Below, piece after piece: positions 1 to 7,428 of a DNA stretch of 27,072 nt. Position 1 is the stretch's first letter; each line of letters opens with the position of its first letter. The stretch is from a virus. The notes under the pieces were generated by a model that did no database searches, had not been told where the DNA came from, and saw only the letters and a list, made by a program, of their open reading frames with translations. Location of the stretch: the IMG/VR virus record IMGVR_UViG_3300030329_003542, positions 1 through 27,072 of that record; one strand, written 5' to 3'. Position numbers and translations under genes: made by a program.

Positions 1-215
1 ATGAGCTTGCGTCTTTACGTTATTCCATCACTTCAAATGGCAAATTTAAAGCTGAGTCAAAGGACTCGATAAAAAAGCGTGGTTATAAATCGCCTGATTT
101 AGCTGATGCTTTTGTTTTAACTTTTGCTTCTGAGCCAGCTCGCGCTAGTGGCAATGTGACTGCTTATAATTGGACTAAAGAGTTGAATTATGGGAATTCA
201 AGCTGGATAGTTTAA
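1..215 (+). CDS. terL: Terminase large subunit, C-terminal end (partial)
   Basis: The window opens inside this gene; the reading frame starts at base 3 and ends at the TAA at 213-215. The visible tail contains the segment KKRGYKSPDLADAFVLTF. This matches the end of the RNase H-like nuclease domain of phage packaging ATPases, where the Asp of LADAF (codon 105-107) is normally the last metal-binding residue. The ATPase domain and most of the nuclease lie outside the window. The protein cuts and pumps phage DNA into the prohead through the portal, whose gene lies 1.7 kb downstream. Identification rests on this C-terminal motif plus the neighbouring portal, so the family is fairly secure, but headful versus site-specific packaging cannot be judged. 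Confidence 0.85.
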   Translation, partial: ELASLRYSITSNGKFKAESKDSIKKRGYKSPDLADAFVLTFASEPARASGNVTAYNWTKELNYGNSSWIV

Positions 216-216
216 A

Positions 217-1746
217 ATGGTGAGTTTATTAAATTCTTATAGCAACCCATTTAATATTTTGGATTTTTTGCCAAGTGAAAAGCAATTACAAGCTCATAAG
301 TCGGTTCAAGATCAACAGGCTTTAGCTCTTTATGGTTCTGATTCTAACCCTATGCGTCGGCTACCTTTTCAGCTTGCTACTAATGTAGGTGTAAATCCTA
401 CCTTAGCCTCTGTTGTTCCAGCAGCGATTGATTATATTCCTGTTGTCGGGGATATAAGTGCGGCTGTTGATGCCAAGCAAGCGTTTGATAGAGGCGATTT
501 AGCGACTGCTGGATTACTTGGTGGTGCGGCTGCTGTTCCTTTTGTTCCTTCTGGTGCAGTAAAGGGAGTGGCAAAGCAAGCAAAGGGTTTGCTTGATCGA
601 GTTGATGTATCGGTAGATCCAGCAACGCTTGGCTCTATGGGTGGCAATGTTAAGGTTGGCTTAAAGCCGAAAGGACTGCTTGATGATGGTGGAATAGACG
701 CTTATCACGGTTCTGGCACAATTTTTGATAAATTTAGAATGGACAAAATTGGTACAGGCGAAGGAGCGCAAGCCTATGGGAAAGGTTTATATTTTACTGA
801 TTTAGAAAAGATTGCAAAAGAGTACGAAGGGAAATTAACGCCAAGAGATTTGGACTATGAAGAATGGTTAATGAAAAAATATAACCAAGCGGAAAAGAAT
901 CAAGATTATTCAAGATTGGAAATGTATGAACGAGCATTGATGCACGATAAGCCCTCTGATTTTAGATCGATAGCCAATGACGCAGATTATGACGACGATT
1001 ACAGAGCGTTAGCTGATGAAATAGCTGATGAAATTGAAGAATATAATCCAAAATTTGGTGCTACTTATAAGGTAAAAATAAAAACCAAATTAGAAGATAT
1101 GATTGATTATGATGAACCTATAACAGATCAACCGATTAAAGTGCAAAAAGCCTTTAGAAATATTTATAAAAAATACGCATATAAAGACCCTTTTCGGTCT
1201 AAACCGAAAAATGGGTGGTCAGAAGGAAAATTAACAATAGATGAACTTCGTCACATGGATTTGGATAATACATCTTCTGGAGCAACTGCCTATAAACGAA
1301 TATCTACAGTTTTAAACCCTAATAAGTTTGATCCCAAAGCGAATATGACTACAGATGAAATTCGTAGAGGAATAAGAGAAGATTATAATAGTGGCGAAAC
1401 TATGATGTCTGAACTTTTAAATTCCGAAGGAGTTACAGGCATTAAATATTTAGATCAAGAATCAAGACAATCCCCATACAAAATTGAATTATTTACCGAA
1501 AAGGGTGCTTACGATACAGAGCGAATTGGTGCTAGATCAAAACTAGACGCTGAAAAATTGGCTTCGGATTATGAAAAAAGGGGATTTAAAACAAAGATCA
1601 CAAAAGAAGGTACAAATAACTATGTAGTTTTTGACGAGGATTTAATCGAAATTTTAGCAAAATATGGAATAGTTGGTGGTGTCGGAATTGGTGCAATGAA
1701 GTCGGCACAAGACAACAACCAGCAACCACAAGGACTGTTATACTAA
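217..1746 (+). CDS. ADP-ribosyltransferase-like (ART-PolyVal-type) phage protein
   Basis: 509 aa, starting 1 nt after the terminase stop. Residues about 58-125 are Gly/Ala-rich and hydrophobic (DYIPVVGD, AGLLGGAAAVPFVP), like the linker ahead of toxin domains in polyvalent or polymorphic proteins. Residues 162-194 hold AYHGSG and GEGAQAYGKGLYFTD, which match the ART domain of phage polyvalent proteins and resemble the PARP motifs HGS and GKGIYFAD; H164 and Y192 are the likely NAD-binding pair. GIKYLD (408-413) and NYVVFD (468-473) complete the family signature. NYVVFD aligns with the PARP EYIVYD strand, so Asn468 stands where PARPs carry the catalytic Glu. About 50 residues separate GIKYLD from NYVVFD, more than I expect for the family. 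The likely role is transfer of ADP-ribose to a host target. Whether it is packaged in the virion is unknown. Confidence 0.75.
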   Translation: MVSLLNSYSNPFNILDFLPSEKQLQAHKSVQDQQALALYGSDSNPMRRLPFQLATNVGVNPTLASVVPAAIDYIPVVGDISAAVDAKQAFDRGDLATAGLLGGAAAVPFVPSGAVKGVAKQAKGLLDRVDVSVDPATLGSMGGNVKVGLKPKGLLDDGGIDAYHGSGTIFDKFRMDKIGTGEGAQAYGKGLYFTDLEKIAKEYEGKLTPRDLDYEEWLMKKYNQAEKNQDYSRLEMYERALMHDKPSDFRSIANDADYDDDYRALADEIADEIEEYNPKFGATYKVKIKTKLEDMIDYDEPITDQPIKVQKAFRNIYKKYAYKDPFRSKPKNGWSEGKLTIDELRHMDLDNTSSGATAYKRISTVLNPNKFDPKANMTTDEIRRGIREDYNSGETMMSELLNSEGVTGIKYLDQESRQSPYKIELFTEKGAYDTERIGARSKLDAEKLASDYEKRGFKTKITKEGTNNYVVFDEDLIEILAKYGIVGGVGIGAMKSAQDNNQQPQGLLY

Positions 1747-1841
1747 TGCACAAAAATATGTATTTAAAAAAAATAAAAATTACGAAATCAACTGCAAAAA
1801 CAAAACCTAAAAAGCGTAAAAAATATGGGAAAAAGAAATGA
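1746..1841 (+). CDS. Lysine-rich micropeptide 1 upstream of portal (31 aa)
   Basis: A 31-codon ORF whose ATG overlaps the stop of the preceding gene (TAATG at 1744-1748). The product is strongly basic, ending in KPKKRKKYGKKK. It has no recognisable domain. Translation could be coupled to the upstream gene by re-initiation. Together with the next micro-ORF it exactly fills the gap between the ADP-ribosyltransferase-like gene and the portal, which argues that both are real rather than chance ORFs. A nucleic-acid- or capsid-binding role is conceivable from charge alone, but nothing in the sequence proves a function. Confidence 0.5.
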   Translation: MHKNMYLKKIKITKSTAKTKPKKRKKYGKKK

Positions 1842-1927
1842 TTGCTTGGTTGAAAAGAATTCTTGGAATAGCTCCCTCCTCCAAAAAAAAGCCTATTCCA
1901 AGAACCAAAAAAAAGCGAAGAAAGTAA
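1838..1927 (+). CDS. Basic micropeptide 2 upstream of portal (29 aa)
   Basis: A 29-codon ORF that begins within the stop of the previous micro-ORF (ATGA at 1838-1841) and stops 3 nt before the portal ATG. It has a short amphipathic start, MIAWLKRILGIAP, followed by a Lys/Arg tail ending KKKRRK. Both the four-base overlap and the tight fit before the portal suggest a translated, coupled gene. An amphipathic helix followed by a polybasic tail could bind membrane or nucleic acid, but that is inference. It could also be a leader that only maintains ribosome flow into the portal gene. Confidence 0.5.
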   Translation: MIAWLKRILGIAPSSKKKPIPRTKKKRRK

Positions 1928-1930
1928 AAA

Positions 1931-3913
1931 ATGGACAATTTTGATTTTAAGGCTCTTGTTCAGAATGAAATTCAAGCGGCTGTAAATTACCACGATTCGA
2001 GTTTTAGTTCTGATCGGTCTGAAATTTTGGGTTATTATCTTGGTGATAAGTTTGGAAATGAGCAAGAGAATAGAAGTCAAGTTGTTTTAACTGAGGTGTC
2101 AGATACGATTGAGTTTATTATGCCTCAGTTACTTAAAATTTTTGCATCTTCAAATGATTTTGCTCGTTTTGTTGGTCGTGAAAAAGAAGATATAAAAAGT
2201 GCGGAGCAAGCAACACAATTAGTTAATTTTGTTATTAATTCACAAAATAACGGTTTTTCTATTTTACATAATTGGTTTAAAGATGCTCTTTTATTTAAAC
2301 TTGGAGCTTTAAAATTTTTCTGGGAAGAGACTGAAACAACGGTCAATGAGGAGTATAATAATTTATCTGAAGATGAATTAGTTTTATTGCTTGAGGATAA
2401 AAATATAGAAATTGTTTCTCAGGAGAGTGTTGAGCAAGGTTTTATTGATGAAAATGCTGCTGTTCCTGTTTCAGAATTTTTTAATGTTGAGGTGAAAAGA
2501 AAAACAAAGGGTGGCAAGGTTAAAATTGAGAATGTGCCTCCTGAAGAACTAATATTTTCGCCTCGTTCAAAATCGCTTGAGGATTGTGATTTTATAGCCC
2601 ACAGAACCACTATGAGGGCAGGGGATTTAATTGAGCGTGGTTTTGATCCAAAAGTGGTTCAAAGGTATGCTGGTGGTGAAAATAGTGACCATGATGGCGA
2701 AATTCAAAAACGCTTTCAAGAGATTGATGCTGGTGAGGAGGGTGATAGTAAAGATCCTTCAATGAAGGAGGTTATTGTTAACGAGTGTTATATTCGTTGT
2801 GATTTTGATGGAGATGATATTCCAGAATTAAGAAGGGTTGTAGTTTTTGGTGATTCTGGTGAAATTGTTAGTAATGAGCCTTTTGACCACATACCATTTT
2901 CAATTTTAAGTCCTATTTTAATGCCACATAGAATGGTTGGTCGTAGTGTTGCTGAAATGGTTATGGACATTCAGCTTATAAAATCCTCAATTTTAAGAAG
3001 TCAACTTGATAATTTATATTTGACCAATAATTCAAGGGTTGCTGTTGTTGAGGGTCAAGTTAATTTAGATGATTTATTAAACTCGCGACCTGCTGGCATT
3101 GTAAGAATGCGTCAGCAAGGGGCGGTCCAGCCTTTGCAAGTTCCGCAATTGGGATCTCAAGGTTTTGCTATGTTGGAATATATGGACCAAGTGAGGGATC
3201 AAAGAACGGGTTTTTCAAAGCAAAGTTTAGGTCTTGATCCAAAAGCGTTACAATCTACTACAGCAGCCGCAGTAACGTCGACGATTCAGGGCTCGCAATT
3301 AAAGGTTGAGATGATAGCTAGGGTTTTTGCTGAAACTGGCTGTAAAAATTTAGCTTTTGGTGTTTTACATTTGCTACAAAAGCATCAAGACAAAAGTGTA
3401 ACTGTTAGAATTAATAATGAATATGTTAATATTGATCCTAGAGCTTTTGACAATAAATTTGACATAGAAGTTGACGTTGGCCTTGGCAATGGAGTTGAGT
3501 CTGACAAACTTAATATGCTTATTCAAATTGCTGGAAAGCAAGAGCAGATTTTGCAAACTTTAGGTCCAAGTAATCCTGTTGTTAGTACAAGTCAGTATGT
3601 CAATACTTTGAAAAAAATTGCAAATATGGCTGGGTTTAAGGACACAGATCAATTTTTTACAAGTGGAGAGACTGTTGATGAAAGTATGAAAGCTGCTGCC
3701 AATGAAGAGCCAGAAGAGAGCGTAGAGATGCAAAAATTAAAAGCTGATATGCTTTTAAAACGTGAGCGTATGCAAGCGGAATTGGCTCTTGAAAGAGAAA
3801 AATTACAGATGGAAATGCAAATGAGAAAAGCTGAGTTCGAGGCAGAACTAAGTTTAAGACAACAAAAAATGTCTTTGGGTGGTGATATTTCCACAAATTT
3901 ACCGAGAGTTTAA
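1931..3913 (+). CDS. Portal protein (P22-like)
   Basis: 660 aa, the right size for P22/SU10-type podovirus portals. The N-terminus has the pattern RSEILGYYLGDKFG...RSQVVLTEVSDTIEFIMPQL, typical of this family. The middle includes the conserved IPELRRVVVFGDSGEIV and PFDHIPFSILSPILMPHRMVGRSVAEM segments. Residues about 600-650 form a charged Met/Glu/Lys-rich helix (LKADMLLKRERMQAELALE), fitting the C-terminal barrel helix of long portals. Twelve copies would form the ring at the capsid vertex through which the terminase packs DNA and to which the tail attaches. It lies directly ahead of the small conserved gene, scaffold and capsid genes, the standard head-gene order. Confidence in the family is high. 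Confidence 0.92.
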   Translation: MDNFDFKALVQNEIQAAVNYHDSSFSSDRSEILGYYLGDKFGNEQENRSQVVLTEVSDTIEFIMPQLLKIFASSNDFARFVGREKEDIKSAEQATQLVNFVINSQNNGFSILHNWFKDALLFKLGALKFFWEETETTVNEEYNNLSEDELVLLLEDKNIEIVSQESVEQGFIDENAAVPVSEFFNVEVKRKTKGGKVKIENVPPEELIFSPRSKSLEDCDFIAHRTTMRAGDLIERGFDPKVVQRYAGGENSDHDGEIQKRFQEIDAGEEGDSKDPSMKEVIVNECYIRCDFDGDDIPELRRVVVFGDSGEIVSNEPFDHIPFSILSPILMPHRMVGRSVAEMVMDIQLIKSSILRSQLDNLYLTNNSRVAVVEGQVNLDDLLNSRPAGIVRMRQQGAVQPLQVPQLGSQGFAMLEYMDQVRDQRTGFSKQSLGLDPKALQSTTAAAVTSTIQGSQLKVEMIARVFAETGCKNLAFGVLHLLQKHQDKSVTVRINNEYVNIDPRAFDNKFDIEVDVGLGNGVESDKLNMLIQIAGKQEQILQTLGPSNPVVSTSQYVNTLKKIANMAGFKDTDQFFTSGETVDESMKAAANEEPEESVEMQKLKADMLLKRERMQAELALEREKLQMEMQMRKAEFEAELSLRQQKMSLGGDISTNLPRV

Positions 3914-3914
3914 T

Positions 3915-4166
3915 ATGGATTTAATAAAGGATAGAGAGCGTGGCGCACGAGCGCAAGCGGTTTTAAATGAGCCTATTGTTTTAGAGGCTTTTAACACAAT
4001 TCGTAATCTTTATTTTGATGCTTGGAGAAATAGTAACGCTGCGGAACAACGTGAGCATTTGTATTGTTTATTTACTGCTATTGATGAATTTCAAGGTCAT
4101 TTAGAGAATGTTTTAAAAACGGGCCAAATGGCTGAAAAAGAATTATTTAACAACAAAAGGAGTTGA
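3915..4166 (+). CDS. Conserved small protein between portal and scaffold
   Basis: 83 aa, starting at the ATG 1 nt after the portal stop (longer in-frame starts would overlap the portal by more than 30 nt). It begins MDLIKDRERGARAQAVLNEP and contains a largely helical sequence with Trp and Tyr. I recognise similar proteins sitting between portal and scaffold genes in podoviruses but know no assigned function. Its position suggests a role in head assembly. No catalytic motif, signal peptide or membrane segment is visible. Confidence 0.75.
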   Translation: MDLIKDRERGARAQAVLNEPIVLEAFNTIRNLYFDAWRNSNAAEQREHLYCLFTAIDEFQGHLENVLKTGQMAEKELFNNKRS

Positions 4167-4168
4167 AT

Positions 4169-5086
4169 ATGTCTAGTATTCCTGAAGATGGAACTGGAAA
4201 TCTTTCGCAATCAGACGCGATAAATTTGCTTGTTGATAATAACTCTGCTGAAGAGGTGGTAAGTGAAGATCAAGAAGAATCCCAAAAAACAGAACCAGAA
4301 GTTGATACCGTTGAAGAAGACCAAGTTGAAACTGAAGTAGTTCAAGAAGAAGAAGAGGAAGTAGAAGAACCTCTTTTTACAGTAAAGGTTGATGGAGAAG
4401 AATACGACGTTAACACTGCTGAATTGATAAAATCTTATCAATTAGAAAAAACAGCTCAAAAGCGCCTACAAGATGTTTCCGAGCAACGAAAGCAAGTTGC
4501 TGGTGAAAAAGCGGCAATTGAGCAAGAGCGCCAAAATTACGCTCACGCTTTACAACAATTACAATCTCAGTTGGCTACTGAACCTGAAAAAACTCAGGAA
4601 GAATGGAATAGTCTCTATGAAAAAGAGCCTATGGAATACATGCGTCAACGAGAACTTTTGCGAGATAAACAGGAAAAACTGCAAGCTATCAAAAATGAGC
4701 AAGCGGCTTTACAACAACAAAATCTCGTGACTCAGCAAGCAAAACTTTTAGAGTTAGTTCCAGAATGGAAAAATTCTGAAGTTGCAACGCGAGAAAAAAC
4801 TGATTTAATTGCGTATTTAAAAAATCAAGGTTTTTCTGACCAAGATGTAGCAAATGCTACAGATGCGCGAATTATAAGTTTGGCTCGCAAGGCTAGTTTA
4901 TATGACCAGCTTCAATCTAAAAAAGGTGTTGTGAAAAAGAAAGTTGGAACAGCGCCAAAAATGGTAAAATCTGGTCAACCAAAAGGTAAAGTAGATGTTG
5001 CAGAGCAAAGAAAAAGGGAAGCTTTTTCTAAACTTAGCAAATCTGGCAGTCGTGATGCTGCCATTGAATATTTATTAACAAAATGA
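4169..5086 (+). CDS. Capsid scaffolding protein
   Basis: 305 aa from the ATG at 4169, chosen because AAAAGGAGT lies just upstream; a TTG two codons earlier falls inside that ribosome-binding site. The first 70 residues are very acidic (runs of Glu and Asp), followed by LFTVKVDGEEYDV, a motif typical of phage scaffolds. Residues about 85-205 are predicted coiled coil, rich in Gln, Glu and Lys. The C-terminal 70 residues are basic (KKGVVKKKVG and beyond), as in scaffolds that bind coat protein through a basic tail. It should assemble inside the prohead and leave on maturation. The gene precedes the capsid gene by 15 nt, as expected. Confidence 0.85.
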   Translation: MSSIPEDGTGNLSQSDAINLLVDNNSAEEVVSEDQEESQKTEPEVDTVEEDQVETEVVQEEEEEVEEPLFTVKVDGEEYDVNTAELIKSYQLEKTAQKRLQDVSEQRKQVAGEKAAIEQERQNYAHALQQLQSQLATEPEKTQEEWNSLYEKEPMEYMRQRELLRDKQEKLQAIKNEQAALQQQNLVTQQAKLLELVPEWKNSEVATREKTDLIAYLKNQGFSDQDVANATDARIISLARKASLYDQLQSKKGVVKKKVGTAPKMVKSGQPKGKVDVAEQRKREAFSKLSKSGSRDAAIEYLLTK

Positions 5087-5101
5087 TGAAAGGAGTAGTT
5101 T

Positions 5102-6046
5102 ATGGCTACTTATACAACCACCAGCGCGATTGGTGAAAGGGAGGATTTATCTGATGTTATTTATCGGATTGATCCTTCAGAAACTCCTCTTATTTCTAAT
5201 ATGAAAAAGGAAACAACTTCAGGAGTTACAACCGAGTGGCAAGTTCAAGAACTTGCAGCAGCCTCAGATACAAACCATGTGAACGAGGGTGCGGATTATA
5301 GTTATGTAAATCCTACAGCAACAACCCGATTATCTAATGTACACCAAATAAGCGTTAATGCTGCTTCTGTAAGTAACACGCTTGATTCTGTGGACAAAGC
5401 TGGAAGGGAAAAAGAAACAGCTTATGTTAAGGTAATAAAAGGACTTGAGCAGCGAAGAGACATAGAAAAAGCCTTGTATAAAAATGAGGCTAAATCTGCG
5501 TCTGATCCGCGAAAAGCTGCAAAACTTGTAACTTGGATTACTCGTTGTAATAAGCCTTCTGACATGGGCCATGCCTCGGGAGATGGCACGGATACCGCTG
5601 ATCTCACGGGAAGTGCGGCTGCTCTCACGCTGGCAAAAATTGATGGTGCTATGCAGGAAGCCTTTGAGACAGGTGGAAATCCTAGCATGATGGTAATGAG
5701 TCCGACAAACAAAGGTAATTTTTCAGGATTAAGTTCTGGATCAGTTGCGACGAACCAAGTCAATATGACTGCTCCTGCTGATATTACAATCGTAGGCAGT
5801 GCTAGTGTATACTTGTCAGATTTTGGCTCGCTTAGTGTTACTGTAGACAGAGTATGCCCTAATTCTGAAATTTATCTGGTAGACACAGACCATATTTGCT
5901 TGGGTACGTTGGCTGGTAGATCCTTTTCAGTGAGTGATGTTGCGGCTACTGGTGACGCGACAAAGTTTGCTATAGTTTCTGAGTGGACTTTAATTGTTAA
6001 AGCACCAAAAGCGCATGGCGCTGTTTTGGGTCTCAACGGTTCTTAA
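5102..6046 (+). CDS. Major capsid protein (DUF5309/SU10-like, HK97 fold expected)
   Basis: 314 aa with a strong ribosome-binding site (AAAGGAG) upstream of ATG 5102. The N-terminus has EREDLSDVIYRIDPSETPL, the hallmark of the DUF5309 capsid family found in SU10-like and HMO-2011-like podoviruses. Further family-typical stretches are EWQVQELAAASDTNHVNEG and, in the middle, GGNPSMMVMSPTNKGNFSG. The C-terminus includes DRVCPNSEIYLVDTDHICLG. The protein builds the icosahedral shell; an HK97 fold is expected for the family. It is followed by a hairpin (6055-6080) that may help set capsid transcript levels. Family assignment is confident. Confidence 0.9.
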   Translation: MATYTTTSAIGEREDLSDVIYRIDPSETPLISNMKKETTSGVTTEWQVQELAAASDTNHVNEGADYSYVNPTATTRLSNVHQISVNAASVSNTLDSVDKAGREKETAYVKVIKGLEQRRDIEKALYKNEAKSASDPRKAAKLVTWITRCNKPSDMGHASGDGTDTADLTGSAAALTLAKIDGAMQEAFETGGNPSMMVMSPTNKGNFSGLSSGSVATNQVNMTAPADITIVGSASVYLSDFGSLSVTVDRVCPNSEIYLVDTDHICLGTLAGRSFSVSDVAATGDATKFAIVSEWTLIVKAPKAHGAVLGLNGS

Positions 6047-6054
6047 AAAATAAA

Positions 6055-6080
6055 AAAGGGGTGGCTTTGGCTGCCCCTTT
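6055..6080 (+). terminator. Hairpin after the capsid gene (possible partial terminator or mRNA 3' end)
   Basis: AAAGGGG (6055-6061) pairs with CCCCTTT (6074-6080). The stem extends inward through two G-T wobbles and two G-C pairs to a TTTG loop, 11 bp in total. It sits in the only gap within the head operon. It is followed by AGGAACAAAA rather than a T-run, so it is not a classic intrinsic terminator; it may attenuate transcription or protect the 3' end of capsid mRNA. Confidence 0.55.
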
Positions 6081-6091
6081 AGGAACAAAAA

Positions 6092-6412
6092 ATGGTTAAA
6101 AAAGTTGTTAATGTAAATAATATAACTGGTTCTGTGACCACAATGGAAAACTGTGTTGAAGGTGGTTTTTTAATTGAAACAAAAACAAATGTTGATCCAG
6201 TTATTAATGTAGCAACAAAAGAAAGAAATGAATACCGACCAAATTCTTTAATAGGCAATACTCAAAAACATCATCAAAAAATTGGAGAAATACCTATGGA
6301 TATTTTCCAGCAATTGGTTAATAAATTTGGTGAGCCAGCTCAAAATCCTAATGAATGGAAGAAGTGGTTAAGAGAAAATCCTTCTTTTAGAACAACGAGT
6401 GGAAATTTGTAA
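6092..6412 (+). CDS. Conserved head-region protein of unknown function
   Basis: 106 aa, the first gene after the capsid hairpin. It ends with a conserved-looking pattern, NPNEWKKWLRENPSFRTTSG. This resembles the ending of small proteins found between capsid and head-tail adaptor genes in podoviruses (a 'WL.DP..R.FRT..G' type end). The N-terminal half, with VKKVVNVNNITGSV, looks beta-rich. A structural or completion role is inferred from position only. Its TAA overlaps the next ATG (TAATG at 6410-6414), indicating translational coupling with the adaptor gene. No enzymatic motif is seen. Confidence 0.7.
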   Translation: MVKKVVNVNNITGSVTTMENCVEGGFLIETKTNVDPVINVATKERNEYRPNSLIGNTQKHHQKIGEIPMDIFQQLVNKFGEPAQNPNEWKKWLRENPSFRTTSGNL

Positions 6413-7026
6413 TGGCTCTTGATACTTTTGCAAATTTAAAAACAGCTATAGCTAATTTTCTGGCTCGTGACGATCTAACAACTCAAATACCAGATTTTAT
6501 CTCATTAGCTGAGGCTCGTATGTCGCGAGAGTTAGACACTAGATCACAAGAAAAAAGGGCTACAGCTTCTACGGTAGTTGGTGAAGAGTTTGTAAGTTTA
6601 CCAACTGATTTACGAGAAGTTAGGTTAGTTAAATTGAATTCATCACCTGTTAATGTGTTAGAGTTTATGACACCAAATTCTTTTTATTCAACTTATTCTA
6701 ATACTGGAACTGGTACACCAAGGGCTTATTCAATAATTGGTGCAGAGTTAGCTTTAAGGCCAATTCCAGATTCAGTAACTACACTTGAAATTATGTATGG
6801 AGAAAGCATTGTCGCTCTTTCTGATTCTGCAACGTCAAACACTGTTTTGAGTCGACACCCCGACGCTTATTTATATGGCTCTCTTGTTTCAGCTTATACT
6901 TATTTATTAGATGAGGGTAGGGCCGCGACTTATGATGCAATGTTCACCAGAATTATTTCTGAAATTATTAAAGATACTGACACCGCACGCTTTGGAGGCG
7001 GTTCTTTAAGTATGAAGCAAAATTAA
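6412..7026 (+). CDS. Head-tail adaptor protein
   Basis: 204 aa, translationally coupled to the previous gene. It starts with a helical ALDTFANLKTAIANFLARDDL...IPDFISLAEARMSRELDTR, then a beta segment, then conserved RLVKLNSSPVNVLEFM and a late LSRHPDAYLYGSLVSAYTYLLDE helix. This arrangement matches the podovirus adaptor family of SU10/HMO-2011-type phages, whose copies sit under the portal ring and connect it to the nozzle. Its place between capsid and tail genes fits. No active site is expected. Confidence 0.78.
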   Translation: MALDTFANLKTAIANFLARDDLTTQIPDFISLAEARMSRELDTRSQEKRATASTVVGEEFVSLPTDLREVRLVKLNSSPVNVLEFMTPNSFYSTYSNTGTGTPRAYSIIGAELALRPIPDSVTTLEIMYGESIVALSDSATSNTVLSRHPDAYLYGSLVSAYTYLLDEGRAATYDAMFTRIISEIIKDTDTARFGGGSLSMKQN

Positions 7027-7042
7027 AAAGCGGAGAGTCAAA

Positions 7043-7426
7043 ATGAGTTTAACAAATAGTTTTGAAACACATGTTTTACAGTATCTTTTTTCTACTGCAA
7101 GTTTAACAAGACCGACGAGCTGGTATTTAGCTTTATACACTTCAGCTCCCACCGATTCATCTACAGGAACAGAGCTTTCTGGCAATGGGTATGCAAGACA
7201 AAGCATTTCGTGGACTATTTCGGGAAACACTGCCACTAACTCAGGTGCAATTGAATTCCCGACAAATACGGGCAGCAATTGGGGTACTGTGACCTCCTGT
7301 GCTGTGACCGACGCAAGTTCTTCTGGAAATATTATTGCCTACGCAAATTTATCAGCTTCAAAAACAGTTAATGTGGGTGATGTTTTGCGAATTCCCGCTG
7401 GTGATTTAGATGTAACCTTGGATTAA
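7043..7426 (+). CDS. Small tail/fibre structural protein (Gp80-like)
   Basis: 127 aa with GGAGAG upstream of ATG 7043. The N-terminal WYLALYTSAPTDSSTGTELSG and following GYARQSISW are typical of a widespread beta-sandwich phage protein often annotated as a tail fibre or Gp80-like protein. The rest is Ser/Thr/Asn-rich with alternating hydrophobic residues (GNIIAYANLSASKTVNVGD), consistent with a beta fold. It begins a cluster of small fibre or decoration genes running to 10804. The family match is by motif memory only; whether it decorates the capsid or belongs to the tail is not decided by sequence. Confidence 0.68.
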   Translation: MSLTNSFETHVLQYLFSTASLTRPTSWYLALYTSAPTDSSTGTELSGNGYARQSISWTISGNTATNSGAIEFPTNTGSNWGTVTSCAVTDASSSGNIIAYANLSASKTVNVGDVLRIPAGDLDVTLD

Positions 7427-7428
7427 TA

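Noticed and set aside
398-647. Two overlapping leftward ORFs within the ADP-ribosyltransferase-like gene
   Set aside because: Low-complexity translations rich in Leu, Gln and His or Pro and Ala; they lie wholly opposite a clear gene and have no ribosome-binding site or partner genes.
1598-2080. 160-aa leftward ORF across the micropeptide region
   Set aside because: Composition is dominated by Phe, Leu, Ile and Ser, as expected from reading A-rich coding DNA on the opposite strand. The rightward overlapping starts explain the region better.
4473-4730. 85-aa rightward ORF inside the scaffold gene
   Set aside because: Out-of-frame reading of the Lys/Gln/Glu-rich coiled-coil segment; no ribosome-binding site and the in-frame scaffold is intact.
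5422-5763. 113-aa leftward ORF opposite the capsid gene
   Set aside because: Shadow of a strongly conserved capsid gene, with no supporting context on the minus strand.
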